From: Salinibacter ruber DSM 13855
Lineage (GTDB): Bacteria; Bacteroidota; Rhodothermia; Rhodothermales; Salinibacteraceae
DNA: 64,000 nucleotides
Direction: 5' to 3'
NCBI RefSeq assembly: GCF_000013045.1
Contig: NC_007677.1
Span: 1,860,001 to 1,924,000 of the forward strand
Of this stretch, positions 8,758 through 17,263 are shown piece after piece (positions within the stretch are counted from its first letter, which is position 1; the number at the start of each line of letters is the position of its first letter). The notes beneath the pieces were generated by a model. It was not told the origin of the DNA, ran no database searches, and worked only from the letters and a program-made list of their open reading frames with translations. Made by a program: the position numbers and the translations under genes.

Positions 8758-9513
8758 TTAGGTCGCGGACAGGCGCGTCGCCTGGTCCGGTGTAACTGCC
8801 CTGTGCGATCCGTACAGGAGCAGGAGAATGCCTTGCACTACCAGAAGGTTTGTGAACAGGAAGAACAACGCTTCTTCCAGGGGCAACCCGAGGACCGATG
8901 CCCCGACGGTGTACTCGGGCGAGATCGTCCAGATGCGGGAGTGGATGGCCACTGCATCGGCCGCCCAAAGGTACGCCGTTGGGAGGGCCGTTGTCACGAG
9001 GACGCTGTCCCGAAAGGCCCAGAGCGTCTCCCCATCGTAGAGCCACATCCCCGCCAGGATGGGCGGGGCCCACACCAGAATGAGGGCCAAATAAAGCGTT
9101 GAGGCACGGCCGTCCATTAGCAGAAACGCCCCTAGCCCGGTGATTCCGGCAAACAGTGCTGCTCCGCTCCAAGACGCCGCCGACGCGTATGTGTTTGGGG
9201 TTGGGGAAACCCGGTACAGATACTGATAAAGGAAGAGCCCAGTCAGGATGGGCTGCAGCACGAAGAACATATATTCCTCGACGGGCACATACCCGATGGT
9301 CCCGACGACTCGATTGGCGCCGTACCACCACACCTCCTGGGCGACGAGGTAATTGTCCCACGGAGTCGTGTACGTAAATGCGATCAAGCAGACAATCGGA
9401 ATCGCCAAATCAACCCGCATGTCGTCGTCCATCCGTCTCGGGCGTCGGTGAAACGCCACCATGAGGAGGATTGGAGGGACTAGGAAGATCAGATGGAAAG
9501 ATAGATAGCTCAT
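8758..9513 (-). CDS. crtY: Lycopene cyclase, fused CrtYc-CrtYd type
   Basis: An integral membrane cyclase that forms beta-rings on lycopene. It belongs to the small CrtYc/CrtYd (fungal CarRP/archaeal) type, not the flavoprotein CrtY/CrtL type. The 251 residues hold two homologous halves, each about three membrane helices with a Pro-x-Glu-Glu motif: PVEEYMFF near residue 76 and PLEEALFF near residue 211. In actinobacteria these halves are separate crtYc and crtYd proteins; here they are one chain, as in haloarchaea. The product serves both retinal (through beta-carotene) and the ring of salinixanthin. It starts 34 bases after the ketolase stop on the same strand, so the two are probably co-transcribed. 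Confidence 0.9.
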   Translation of the reverse strand: MSYLSFHLIFLVPPILLMVAFHRRPRRMDDDMRVDLAIPIVCLIAFTYTTPWDNYLVAQEVWWYGANRVVGTIGYVPVEEYMFFVLQPILTGLFLYQYLYRVSPTPNTYASAASWSGAALFAGITGLGAFLLMDGRASTLYLALILVWAPPILAGMWLYDGETLWAFRDSVLVTTALPTAYLWAADAVAIHSRIWTISPEYTVGASVLGLPLEEALFFLFTNLLVVQGILLLLYGSHRAVTPDQATRLSAT

Positions 9514-9547
9514 TCAGTGGCATTATCAGCTATTATTGAGTGGAATA

Positions 9548-11080
9548 TCACGCCACGTTTTTCAGCACCACACGGGCAGCATTTCGCCCGGACGCCCCCA
9601 TGATTCCTCCCCCTGGATGTGTGCTCGCCCCCGTCAGGAAAAGGTCGTCTACCGGCCCCTCGTAATCCGAGGCCCCAAAAAGAGGTCGTGCCGAGAACAT
9701 TTGGTCGATGCTCATCTCAAGATGCATCACATTTCCCCGATACAGCCCTAGGTGTTCCTCCAACCACTCGGGGTGCTGGAAGAGCTGGCCGACAATTGAC
9801 TGCCGCGTTCCGGGTGCATACTGCTCAAATTGGGCGAGCAGCGTGTCGGCCACCTCCTCAGCGATGTCCGGCCACGTGCGTCCGCTGGCCAGCTCGTAGG
9901 GAAAGTACTGCCCCCAAAGCCAAAGCACTTCTCCGCCGGGGGGAGCAAGTGTATCGTCCGCCGCGGAGAATGTCATTGCGATTAGGGGCGGGTCCTGTGC
10001 CGGCCGGCCGGCCAGGTGGTCTCCGTAGGCCGCCCGTAGTTGCGTCATGTCCCGGCACAGCAGCTGCAGGCCTGTTCGGGCCTTTTGGTCGTCGGCGGTC
10101 GCCGTGTACGAGACGGGCTCGTCCAGCGCGAGGCGCATCATCGCCCCGAACCCATTTCCAATCCGCAACCCGTCGGCCCCGTCCGGCCGGTGCCGAGCAG
10201 GGAGGAGGTGGTCGAACGTTTCCTTCGCGTGTGTGGCCGAACACACGGCTCGACTCGTGTAAGAGGTTCCGTTGACCCGAATGCCCTCGGCGTGTTCGTG
10301 GTTGACCAGAATGTTCTCGACGGGCGCGTCGGTGTAGATGTCGCCTCCATGTGCCTCAATGTGGCGCTTGAGTGCCTGCGTGAGCTCGCCGGATCCGCCC
10401 TTGGGACGCGCCACGCCCCCTTCGTGGTACAATGGGTGCCACAGCGCAAAAGGCCCAGTGAGGGGATCGGTCGGCGGGGGGCCCGACTGAGCGGCCATCC
10501 AGGCAATGGCCGTTCGCAGCTTCTCTTCCTCGAAATAGGACCCCAGAACCTCCTGATACGGACGGAGGATGTGACGAAGCTCCTCCTGCCAGGGAAGTGG
10601 AGAGCTGGCCCCACGAATCAACTGCTTGCCCAACTCCAAGGGACTCGGGGAGGTGAGAAAGATGTCCCGCATGGTGCGGGCAAATCCTATCCAGTCCGTC
10701 ACAAACTCGCGGTAGGCCTTGCCCTCTCCGGGAAAGAGCCGTTCGAGGTGGTCAACGGTACGGTCTAGGTCGCGGTAGAAGTAGATTACGTCGCCGTCGG
10801 GGAACGGCGCGACGAACATCGGGTCGAGCTCAATGTACGTGAGCCCATACTGCTCCAGCTCAAGCTCTTCGACGATGGGGGTTTGCCGTATCAGGATGTG
10901 CGCGCTCCCCCCCAGGTCGATCTGGTATCCCGGAAAAAGCTCTTTGGTGGACACCGCCCCCCCAACCATCTCCCGCTCTTCAAACACCGCAACCCGGTAG
11001 CCTGCCTGGGCGACGTAGGCGCTCGCAATCAGCCCATTGTGCCCCGCGCCAATGGTAATCAAGTCGTAGTCAGTGGACAT
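9548..11080 (-). CDS. crtO: CrtO-type carotenoid ketolase (FAD-dependent)
   Basis: A 510-residue flavoprotein of the phytoene desaturase superfamily. The N-terminal FAD-binding motif is [19 protein letters not shown] (Gly-rich loop near residues 12-18), followed by [12 protein letters not shown]. The C-terminal signature is [21 protein letters not shown]. Length and the N- and C-terminal signatures resemble the cyanobacterial/Deinococcus beta-carotene ketolase CrtO more than CrtI desaturases. Salinixanthin has a 4-keto ring, so a ketolase next to crtY and xanthorhodopsin makes sense. A desaturase or another carotenoid oxidase remains possible. It is divergent from the small membrane protein at 11279, with about 200 bases for promoters. 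Confidence 0.82.
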   Translation of the reverse strand: MSTDYDLITIGAGHNGLIASAYVAQAGYRVAVFEEREMVGGAVSTKELFPGYQIDLGGSAHILIRQTPIVEELELEQYGLTYIELDPMFVAPFPDGDVIYFYRDLDRTVDHLERLFPGEGKAYREFVTDWIGFARTMRDIFLTSPSPLELGKQLIRGASSPLPWQEELRHILRPYQEVLGSYFEEEKLRTAIAWMAAQSGPPPTDPLTGPFALWHPLYHEGGVARPKGGSGELTQALKRHIEAHGGDIYTDAPVENILVNHEHAEGIRVNGTSYTSRAVCSATHAKETFDHLLPARHRPDGADGLRIGNGFGAMMRLALDEPVSYTATADDQKARTGLQLLCRDMTQLRAAYGDHLAGRPAQDPPLIAMTFSAADDTLAPPGGEVLWLWGQYFPYELASGRTWPDIAEEVADTLLAQFEQYAPGTRQSIVGQLFQHPEWLEEHLGLYRGNVMHLEMSIDQMFSARPLFGASDYEGPVDDLFLTGASTHPGGGIMGASGRNAARVVLKNVA

Positions 11081-11278
11081 AAAGATGGCCGCACTAAGGA
11101 GAATGAAACCGCACTACAAGAGAACGATCAAACACGTCATTTTCACGGTGCGAGAAGATAGTTTCCGAAACCGTTGTGTCGTTTATCCGTGAACATTAAG
11201 GCGTAGTGAAGTTCTTATACCACGTGACGACTGGCGCCCGCTCACGGCTCTGTCCCCGCACCTGTTCTCTCGCCGGCC

Positions 11279-11509
11279 ATGAACTGGATTTACCAGGTTC
11301 TCAGTTTCTTTGTTGCCTTCGGCCCGATTATCCTCGGGACGCTCCTGTGGCACTTCATCTGGAGCGACGACTCCGGGTCGTCGGGCGGGCCGCCCGGGGG
11401 GCCGCGCTGGCATCCGGCGCCGCCGCCGCCCTCATTTTCCGGGGACCGCCGTCCCCAGCACGACCGGCCGGTTCGGACCCCTGATCTTCCGGAGCGCGAA
11501 TCTGCGTAA
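11279..11509 (+). CDS. Small membrane protein with Pro-rich tail
   Basis: A 76-residue hypothetical protein. Residues 1-28 form one hydrophobic helix (IYQVLSFFVAFGPIILGTLL, then WHFIW). The remainder is a Gly/Pro-rich, then charged, tail (GGPPGGPRWHPAPPPP). It lies 14 bases before the cyclase gene on the same strand, so it could be the first gene of that unit. I do not recognise the family. Support comes from the clean start, plausible topology and tight spacing. Confidence 0.55.
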   Translation: MNWIYQVLSFFVAFGPIILGTLLWHFIWSDDSGSSGGPPGGPRWHPAPPPPSFSGDRRPQHDRPVRTPDLPERESA

Positions 11510-11523
11510 CCCCACTCCGCCGA

Positions 11524-12162
11524 ATGGCCCTCATCGACATCTCCCGAAGCGTCTCTCCAGCAACGGCCGTGTGGCCCGGCGACCAGGAGGTGCAATGGAC
11601 CTGGACGGCTCGCCGCAACGAGGACGAATCGTCTGTCAACCTGGGCTCCCTCCGACTGAGCACCCACACCGGCACTCACGTGGACGCGCCCCTTCACGTT
11701 AAGCGGCAGGGGCAAGCGACCGACGATCTGCCGCTCGATTCTTTTGTTGGGCCCGCCCGCGTCGTGGACGTGAATGCCAACGCCCCATCGGTCCGCCCGG
11801 AACACATCGGTCAGTTAGACGGGGCCAGTGCGGAACGAGTTCTGTTCAAAACGTCTAGCGGGGTCTCTCCGGACGACGAGTGGCCGGACGCCGTGGTCCC
11901 GATTCAACCGGATACCATCCATGCCCTCGCGGACGCCGGCGTCAGTCTCGTGGGGACGGACGCCCCGTCCGTTGATCCGCTCGATAGCACAGACCTGCCC
12001 GCCCATCACGCGCTGCTGGACACTGGCATCGTGAATCTCGAAGGACTTGTCTTGACAAACGTCCCACCGGGGCGCTACGAGTTGATTGCGCTCCCGCTGA
12101 AGATTGTGGGGGGCGATGCGGCTCCCGTCCGGGCTGTGCTTCGAGACGCCCCCGATCCGTAG
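11524..12162 (+). CDS. Cyclase-family / kynurenine formamidase-like hydrolase
   Basis: A metal-dependent amidohydrolase of the cyclase family (PF04199), whose best-known member KynB hydrolyses N-formylkynurenine in tryptophan breakdown. The 212-residue protein carries the metal-binding motif STHTGTHVDAPLHV near residues 47-60, plus IDISRSVSPATAVWPGD at the N-terminus and NLEGLVLTNVPPGRYELIAL near the C-terminus. No other kynurenine pathway genes are nearby, so the substrate is not certain. Some members act on other amides or lactones. Confidence 0.85.
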   Translation: MALIDISRSVSPATAVWPGDQEVQWTWTARRNEDESSVNLGSLRLSTHTGTHVDAPLHVKRQGQATDDLPLDSFVGPARVVDVNANAPSVRPEHIGQLDGASAERVLFKTSSGVSPDDEWPDAVVPIQPDTIHALADAGVSLVGTDAPSVDPLDSTDLPAHHALLDTGIVNLEGLVLTNVPPGRYELIALPLKIVGGDAAPVRAVLRDAPDP

Positions 12163-12458
12163 CCTCTGGGCGCCTCCGCGAACCCCTTCGGAAGTTGTTT
12201 GGTGAGCAGATGCTCAGCTAAGACACAGCGGGCAACGTTCACGAGGATGGCCCGAGCGGGCCCTGTAGCGGGGGCACGCAGAAACGAGGGCACATGCCTC
12301 TGGTGAACTCCTGGGCGACTTCTAAATTCGTTCTGCGCCCGGAACGCAGCGGCCGAGTCGTTCCCCGGCCGTGAAGGCCCGCGAAGTCACAGGCTGTTGA
12401 CCGCCCGCCAAACAGCTTCGTCCTCCTCATTTACTACTCACCATTTCTGTCTCCTCCT

Positions 12459-13673
12459 ATGGACCTCTTTAACCGCGATGAGCTGAAGCGTCTGGCCCAG
12501 TCGGACGACGGTCTCTGCATTTCGATCTACATGCCCACGCATCGGTTTCGGTCCGATTGGTCCCAGAACACGACCCGGTTCAAAAACCTTCTCCGTGACG
12601 TCCGGGATCAGCTTCGCGAACAGGAATACCGGGAGTCCGACATCGACGATATTCTGGGAGAGGCCCGCCAGCTCCTCGACCGACCCGGCTTCTGGCGCGG
12701 TCTCAGTGAAGGACTCGCGGCATTTTTGACGACCGACACGTCCGAGTTCTATCGCCTCCCGCTTCCGTTCGACGAGGTGGCAATTGTGGAGGATCGGTTC
12801 CACCTGAAGCCGCTCTTCCCACTGATTGCGTCAAACAACCGCTACTACCTGCTCGCCCTGAGCCAAAATGATGTCCGCCTCTACCAGGGCACGCATCAGG
12901 CCATCAGTGAGGTGGAGGCCGCCGAGATTCCCTCCGATATCGTGACGGCCATTCAGCAGTACGAGGAGCCCCCCGAGCAGGGCCTTCAGTCGCATGCGCA
13001 GGCGGCCCCGTCCTCGCCAGATGGGGGCGAGGCGGGTCAGGTGCGCCACGGCCACGGGTCGTCCGAAGACCAGAGCCGCGAGCCCAAAGATCAGCTTAAA
13101 CGCTTCTTTCGTCGCATCGACGAGAGTGTGACGGACTTTATCGGCGGGGAGGAGGCGCCGTTGGTTCTGGCTGGGGTGTCCGAGTACCTGCCGCTCTACA
13201 AGAGCGTCAATAACTTTCCCCACCTCGTAGACGACAACATCATCGCAGGAAATCCTGAGCAGCTGGAACTGAAAGAGCTCCACCGAGAGGCATGGTCGGT
13301 CGTCGAGTCGGTACTGCAGACGGTGCAACAGCAGGAGCTTGACCGCTTCGAGGACCTGTATCACGAAAACGCCGAGCTCGCCTCGGGCGATTTCCACGAA
13401 ATTGTCCCCGCCTGCGCGTACGGCCGCGTCGACACCCTCTTCGTTCCGCAGGGACAGTATCGCTGGGGACGATTTGACCCCGACAGCAACACGGTCAGGG
13501 TGCACGATTCGCAAGAGCCAGGAGACGGTGATCTTCTGAACTACGCCGCCCTCAAATCTTATTTGAGCGGTGCCGCCGTACATGTTCTGTCGCCGGAGGA
13601 GATGCCGGGCGGCCGCAGCGTCGCGGCCATCTTTCGGTACGAGGCGGACGTTACCGCGACCGAGACCGACTGA
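12459..13673 (+). CDS. baeRF-like protein (bacterial eRF1-related family)
   Basis: A 404-residue acidic cytoplasmic protein that resembles the bacterial archaeo-eukaryotic release factor-like families (baeRF3/baeRF7 type). The N-terminus MDLFNRDELKRLAQSDDGLC, followed by ISIYMPTHR, is typical. So are the middle YYLLALSQNDVRLYQG and the later LAGVSEYLPLYKSVNNFPHL. A low-complexity linker (about 170-210) is rich in Gln, Ser, Gly and Asp. These proteins share the eRF1 middle and C-terminal folds, but their role (ribosome rescue, stress or otherwise) is not established. It stands alone, with a gap of about 300 bases upstream and the recombinases downstream. Confidence 0.72.
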   Translation: MDLFNRDELKRLAQSDDGLCISIYMPTHRFRSDWSQNTTRFKNLLRDVRDQLREQEYRESDIDDILGEARQLLDRPGFWRGLSEGLAAFLTTDTSEFYRLPLPFDEVAIVEDRFHLKPLFPLIASNNRYYLLALSQNDVRLYQGTHQAISEVEAAEIPSDIVTAIQQYEEPPEQGLQSHAQAAPSSPDGGEAGQVRHGHGSSEDQSREPKDQLKRFFRRIDESVTDFIGGEEAPLVLAGVSEYLPLYKSVNNFPHLVDDNIIAGNPEQLELKELHREAWSVVESVLQTVQQQELDRFEDLYHENAELASGDFHEIVPACAYGRVDTLFVPQGQYRWGRFDPDSNTVRVHDSQEPGDGDLLNYAALKSYLSGAAVHVLSPEEMPGGRSVAAIFRYEADVTATETD

Positions 13674-13770
13674 CCCCGCTCTGAATCAGCCCTCAACGCG
13701 GCTCCTGCACCACAGGGGCCGTACCCACCTGTGTACATGATAAATAAAATTATTGTGCACAAAAGCACCT

Positions 13771-13788
13771 GTGATAAAATGACTTATC
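13771..13788. promoter_or_regulatory. Palindromic motif GTGATAAAATGACTTATC
   Basis: An imperfect palindrome (GATAA-N6-TTATC) lies 20 bases before the start of the degenerate recombinase. An 18-base sequence differing at only two positions occurs at 58299-58316. Position and symmetry suggest an operator for a dimeric repressor. The regulator is unknown; the pattern resembles Fur/DtxR-type boxes only loosely. Confidence 0.4.
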
Positions 13789-13807
13789 GCAGATACGAAT
13801 CAGGCGC

Positions 13808-14716
13808 ATGAAGCTTCTCGACTCGTTCCTACGCAGTCTCTCTTCGTCCCAGACGCGCCGGGCGTACCGGACTGATCTGCAGGCGTTTTTTTCGCAGGCG
13901 GAGGACATAACCGCTGACCTCGTGCAGGCAATCACGCATGAGGACATTCGTGCCTTTGTGGAGACTATGCATGATCTCGACTTGGCAGCGGGGACCCAGC
14001 GCCGACGCCTTGCGGCCCTCCGCTCATTTTTCGATTGGGCAATGACGGAACGCATTTACGACCGCAACCCGGCGCGCCATCCTGACGTAAAGCCGATGCC
14101 TCCGGCCGACGCATCTTCGTCCGTGCGCTCACTTACGAAGCTAGAGGTGCGCGACACGCTAGAGGCGGCCGGCGCGTCAGACGAGACTGGGCTTCGCGAT
14201 CAGGCAATCATCCTGACGACGATCCACGCGGCCCTGCGGCGGAGCGAAATCGCAGCCGTGGCGGTCGAAGACGTCCGGCCTCTCGGGCGGTATTGGATTC
14301 TTGAGGTGAATCCGGAGGGCACAGGCGAGGAATACGTTCGTATTCCCGATCAGGTCGTCAGTGTAATTGACAACGTAAAAGATCAGTTCGGGCTCACCGC
14401 CGGGCCGCTATGGCGCTCGATGAGCAATCGAAATCGCGGCGAGCCCCTTTCGGCGGACGCAATATATACGATCGTCCGTCGGGCCGGGACCGCCGCCGGG
14501 GTGGGCTCAATTACGATCGATACGCTGCGCCGCACCGGGCTGCGCCTTGCGGCCGACGGCGGCGCGAGCCTCTCACAGATTCAGGCCCATGGACGGTTCG
14601 GCAATTCTGCTGCGGCAGCACAGGTTCATGATCCCGAAACGACCGGGGGCAATCTCCAAGACAGTGCGGCCGTGCATATCGATTTTGATGTTTCGGAAGT
14701 CCTGCGAGGCGTGTAA
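13808..14716 (+). CDS. Degenerate tyrosine recombinase/integrase-like protein
   Basis: A 302-residue protein with the two-domain layout of XerC/XerD integrases. A SAM-like core-binding domain spans about residues 1-95 (SSSQTRRAYRTDLQAFF) and a catalytic-like domain about 108-290. Of the six catalytic positions only the two Arg appear to survive: Arg144 in AALRRSEI and Arg241 in DTLRRTGL. The conserved Lys is not seen in the GTGEEY turn. The first His is Asp238, the second His position aligns with Arg263 (HGRFG), and the Tyr nucleophile aligns with His274 (AQVHDPE). It may bind DNA without cutting. It starts 20 bases after a palindromic motif. An intact recombinase lies 0.5 kb downstream. Confidence 0.8.
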   Translation: MKLLDSFLRSLSSSQTRRAYRTDLQAFFSQAEDITADLVQAITHEDIRAFVETMHDLDLAAGTQRRRLAALRSFFDWAMTERIYDRNPARHPDVKPMPPADASSSVRSLTKLEVRDTLEAAGASDETGLRDQAIILTTIHAALRRSEIAAVAVEDVRPLGRYWILEVNPEGTGEEYVRIPDQVVSVIDNVKDQFGLTAGPLWRSMSNRNRGEPLSADAIYTIVRRAGTAAGVGSITIDTLRRTGLRLAADGGASLSQIQAHGRFGNSAAAAQVHDPETTGGNLQDSAAVHIDFDVSEVLRGV

Positions 14717-14977
14717 CCGGCCCCTGAAGCGCCTAAATTCGCCCTCCGTAGGAACGGGATCTAATAAGCGTTATGTTGCGTTTTTAGAATCGCGCACTCA
14801 TGCCGGCTGCCTGTGTCGCGCTGGCGGATGATGTGGGCCCTGTAGGCGTTGCCGAAGGTGCAGTCTGCAAATGCGACTGCGTCCCCCTACGTTATTCGGT
14901 ACGTTATTCGCTTCGGGGCGTCCATCGGTCAAGACAGCGTTGATGAATTCGTGGAGCATCCAATCGTCTTTCTATGT

Positions 14978-15160
14978 ATGAACGAAATCGGCGGAGTCTG
15001 GCTTTTCTTCGGGATCGACCTGCTAAGAAAGGCGCTCACTGGAGACTCGAGAACCAGCGAAGAAGGCGTCCGGATGACATCCGTCCCGGATCTTGTCTCC
15101 GGACTCATGCTCACCATTCTCGGCGGATGCTTCTGCCTCGGTTCACTGATCTGGATTTAG
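14978..15160 (+). CDS. Small hypothetical membrane protein
   Basis: A 60-residue open frame with two hydrophobic segments (VWLFFGIDLL and LVSGLMLTILGGCFCLGSLI) separated by a charged loop. The frame extends upstream to 14849, but that part includes a tandem 12-base repeat (coding YVIRYVIR) and looks less protein-like, so I place the start at 14978. It is unrecognised. It sits between the two recombinase genes and could be cargo or noise. Confidence 0.4.
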   Translation: MNEIGGVWLFFGIDLLRKALTGDSRTSEEGVRMTSVPDLVSGLMLTILGGCFCLGSLIWI

Positions 15161-15231
15161 GCCCGAGTTCCTAATTCTCAGGCATGACCGGCCGCCCCCG
15201 ATCCCTACCTCTGTGACCCACCGACTGAAAC

Positions 15232-16314
15232 ATGTCCAATTCGAGCCCGAGCTCAGACCCTCAGCCCATGCATGACACGAATGCGGAGCAGTCGCTCCGG
15301 AATGTCTCCCAACGCGGCGACGAGAATCGGCCGTACAACGCCCCCTCCGACGGCCAATGCTCAATCGAGTCCGACGAGGTGCTCGTGCGGCGCTGGCTCG
15401 CCGAGAAGAGCGCGCGGACGCAGGAGGAGTACGCCCGCGACTTCGAACAATTCGTTGAGTTCGTGGACCTTCCGCTCCGGTACGTCACGCTCGGCCACCT
15501 ACAGGAATACCGCGAGCACCTGAAAGACGGGTACGCGCGGTCTTCGCAAAAGCGAAAACTGTCGGCCGTAAAGAGCCTGTTCACGTTCGGGACGAAGCTC
15601 CGATACTTCGCCCACAACGTCGGCGCGGCCCTCTCCACCCCATCCGTCCGCAACGATCGCGCCGAGCGGATTTTGTCGGAGGCGGACCTGTGGGCCCTCC
15701 TGCGCGACGAGCGCGACCTGCGCAACCACGTGCTGCTCCGCCTGTTCTACGCCTCCGGCGGGCGGATCTCGGACGTCGAAGATCTTCGCTGGCGCGACCT
15801 GAAGGACCGCCCGGACCTGAACGGCCCGGACGGGCGGCCCGGCGGCCAGGTCACCTTCTTCGGAAAGGGCGGCAAGACCCGCGCCGTTACCCTGTACAGC
15901 AAGGTGTGGAGCCTGATTATCCGCCTGCGGGAGAACGAAGAGTCCGAAGGCCACGGAGCCGCCGACGATCCCGTCTTTCGATCCCAGAAAGGCGGATGCC
16001 TCTCGCGATCCCAGATCTGGCGCGTTGTGAAGAAGGCGGCCGTGCGGGCCGGGGTCAAGCTCACCGAGAAGACCGGCTCGGAGGGCGCAGTGAAACGCGA
16101 CGAAGAGGGCGAACCAATTATGACATCCGAGGTATCGCCGCATTGGTTTCGGCACGCCCACGCGTCTCATGCCCTGCAGAAGGGGGCCGACCTGGAACTC
16201 GTCCGCGAAACCCTGGGCCACGAGAGCATCGAAACGACAAAGACCTACCTCCACGCCCAACCCGGAAAGTCCTCTTCCTACTACGTGGACGAGGCGCCGG
16301 ACTTCAACGGATAG
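15232..16314 (+). CDS. Tyrosine recombinase/integrase, catalytically intact
   Basis: A 360-residue site-specific recombinase. The N-terminal 45 residues are polar and poorly conserved, and the core-binding domain spans about 47-135. The catalytic domain has every expected residue: Arg178 in ASGGRISD, Lys215 in GKGGKTR, His304 and Arg307 in SPHWFRHAHASHAL, His330 in ETLGHES and the nucleophile Tyr339 in TKTYLHA. It resembles Xer-like and mobile-element integrases. No att repeats, excisionase or phage genes were seen nearby, so what it moves is unclear. The insertion of about 25 residues before the HxxR motif (TEKTGSEGAVKRDEEGE) is longer than in XerC/D. Confidence 0.92.
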   Translation: MSNSSPSSDPQPMHDTNAEQSLRNVSQRGDENRPYNAPSDGQCSIESDEVLVRRWLAEKSARTQEEYARDFEQFVEFVDLPLRYVTLGHLQEYREHLKDGYARSSQKRKLSAVKSLFTFGTKLRYFAHNVGAALSTPSVRNDRAERILSEADLWALLRDERDLRNHVLLRLFYASGGRISDVEDLRWRDLKDRPDLNGPDGRPGGQVTFFGKGGKTRAVTLYSKVWSLIIRLRENEESEGHGAADDPVFRSQKGGCLSRSQIWRVVKKAAVRAGVKLTEKTGSEGAVKRDEEGEPIMTSEVSPHWFRHAHASHALQKGADLELVRETLGHESIETTKTYLHAQPGKSSSYYVDEAPDFNG

Positions 16315-16320
16315 AAGCGC

Positions 16321-17241
16321 TCAGTCCGTTCGGGCCAGCACGTCCAATTGATGGGCGATGTAGGTAAGCCGGCCTTCGTGAATCTGGCGGCGGCGATCCG
16401 ACAGCCAGTCCGCAAACGCGTCATCGTCGAGGGCCGGGTGGCCGCGAAGCTCGTTTTCAATGAAGTGCAGAATGTGGTAGAGAAAGTACGCCTCGTCCGC
16501 CGGGTAGTCCCCGTCCTGTGGCCAGACGATCCAGTCCGATCCGCCGGCCTCGAGAAGGGTACTCCCCGCGTCTCGGAGATGCGTCAAGAGACGTCGCCCC
16601 GATTGGTCACCGGCCCGACCGTCGTCGTGGTCGGTCGTCATGCTCTCGTGGTACAACGTTTCGACGCGCCCATCCAACCCCGAGTCGTGCGGCGGCTCGA
16701 AGGCCGTCACGCCGTCGAAATGAATCGGCAGGTACCACAGGCCCCGGTCACGGAGCAGCGGCCGGAGCGCCTGAATCGCGTCGGGGATCCGCAGCAGATC
16801 AAACAGCGCTTGTCCGACAATTGCGTCGAATCGGCCCCCATCGTGCGCCGCGGCGAAGTCGTACAGGTCTGCCGTCACGAACTCGAGGGCAACGGACTCG
16901 CCGTCCGCCGACCAGACCTGCGGGGATCGGCCGGTCACCTCGAACCCCTGTTGCTCCGCCCACGTCCGTAGTTCGGACGACGCGGTATCGAGCACCGCCG
17001 GATTCCGGTCTACGAGCGTATACCGGAGCGACGGGCCCGTTCGAACGTCCAGGGCAGTGACGATGCGCTCCACAGTCGCGCCAACGCCGGCCCCAACCTC
17101 TAAGATGCGGAGCGACGAAACGCCACCGAGCTCTTCGACGAAACGGGACCACACCCGATGATTGAGGGCGCGGCCGTCAATAGACTTTTTGGCCGTTAGG
17201 TACCGGGACAGGCGGTACGCGTCCGGAGCATTCACAGACAA
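16321..17241 (-). CDS. SAM-dependent methyltransferase (class I)
   Basis: A 306-residue Rossmann-fold methyltransferase with the SAM motif RILEVGAGVGATVERI near residue 45, the acidic strand-2 end YTLVDRNP, and VTADLYDF, followed by FDAIVGQALFDLL. The C-terminal 120 residues hold a substrate-binding part with several aromatic segments (DEAYFLYHILHFIENEL). The substrate is unknown. It is the last gene of the leftward four-gene unit, starting 22 bases after the PTPS-like stop, so its substrate is probably the pathway product of that unit. It is convergent with the intact recombinase, whose stop is only 6 bases away. Confidence 0.8.
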   Translation of the reverse strand: MSVNAPDAYRLSRYLTAKKSIDGRALNHRVWSRFVEELGGVSSLRILEVGAGVGATVERIVTALDVRTGPSLRYTLVDRNPAVLDTASSELRTWAEQQGFEVTGRSPQVWSADGESVALEFVTADLYDFAAAHDGGRFDAIVGQALFDLLRIPDAIQALRPLLRDRGLWYLPIHFDGVTAFEPPHDSGLDGRVETLYHESMTTDHDDGRAGDQSGRRLLTHLRDAGSTLLEAGGSDWIVWPQDGDYPADEAYFLYHILHFIENELRGHPALDDDAFADWLSDRRRQIHEGRLTYIAHQLDVLARTD

Positions 17242-17263
17242 GAGGGCGGGTCGGATAGAAAAA

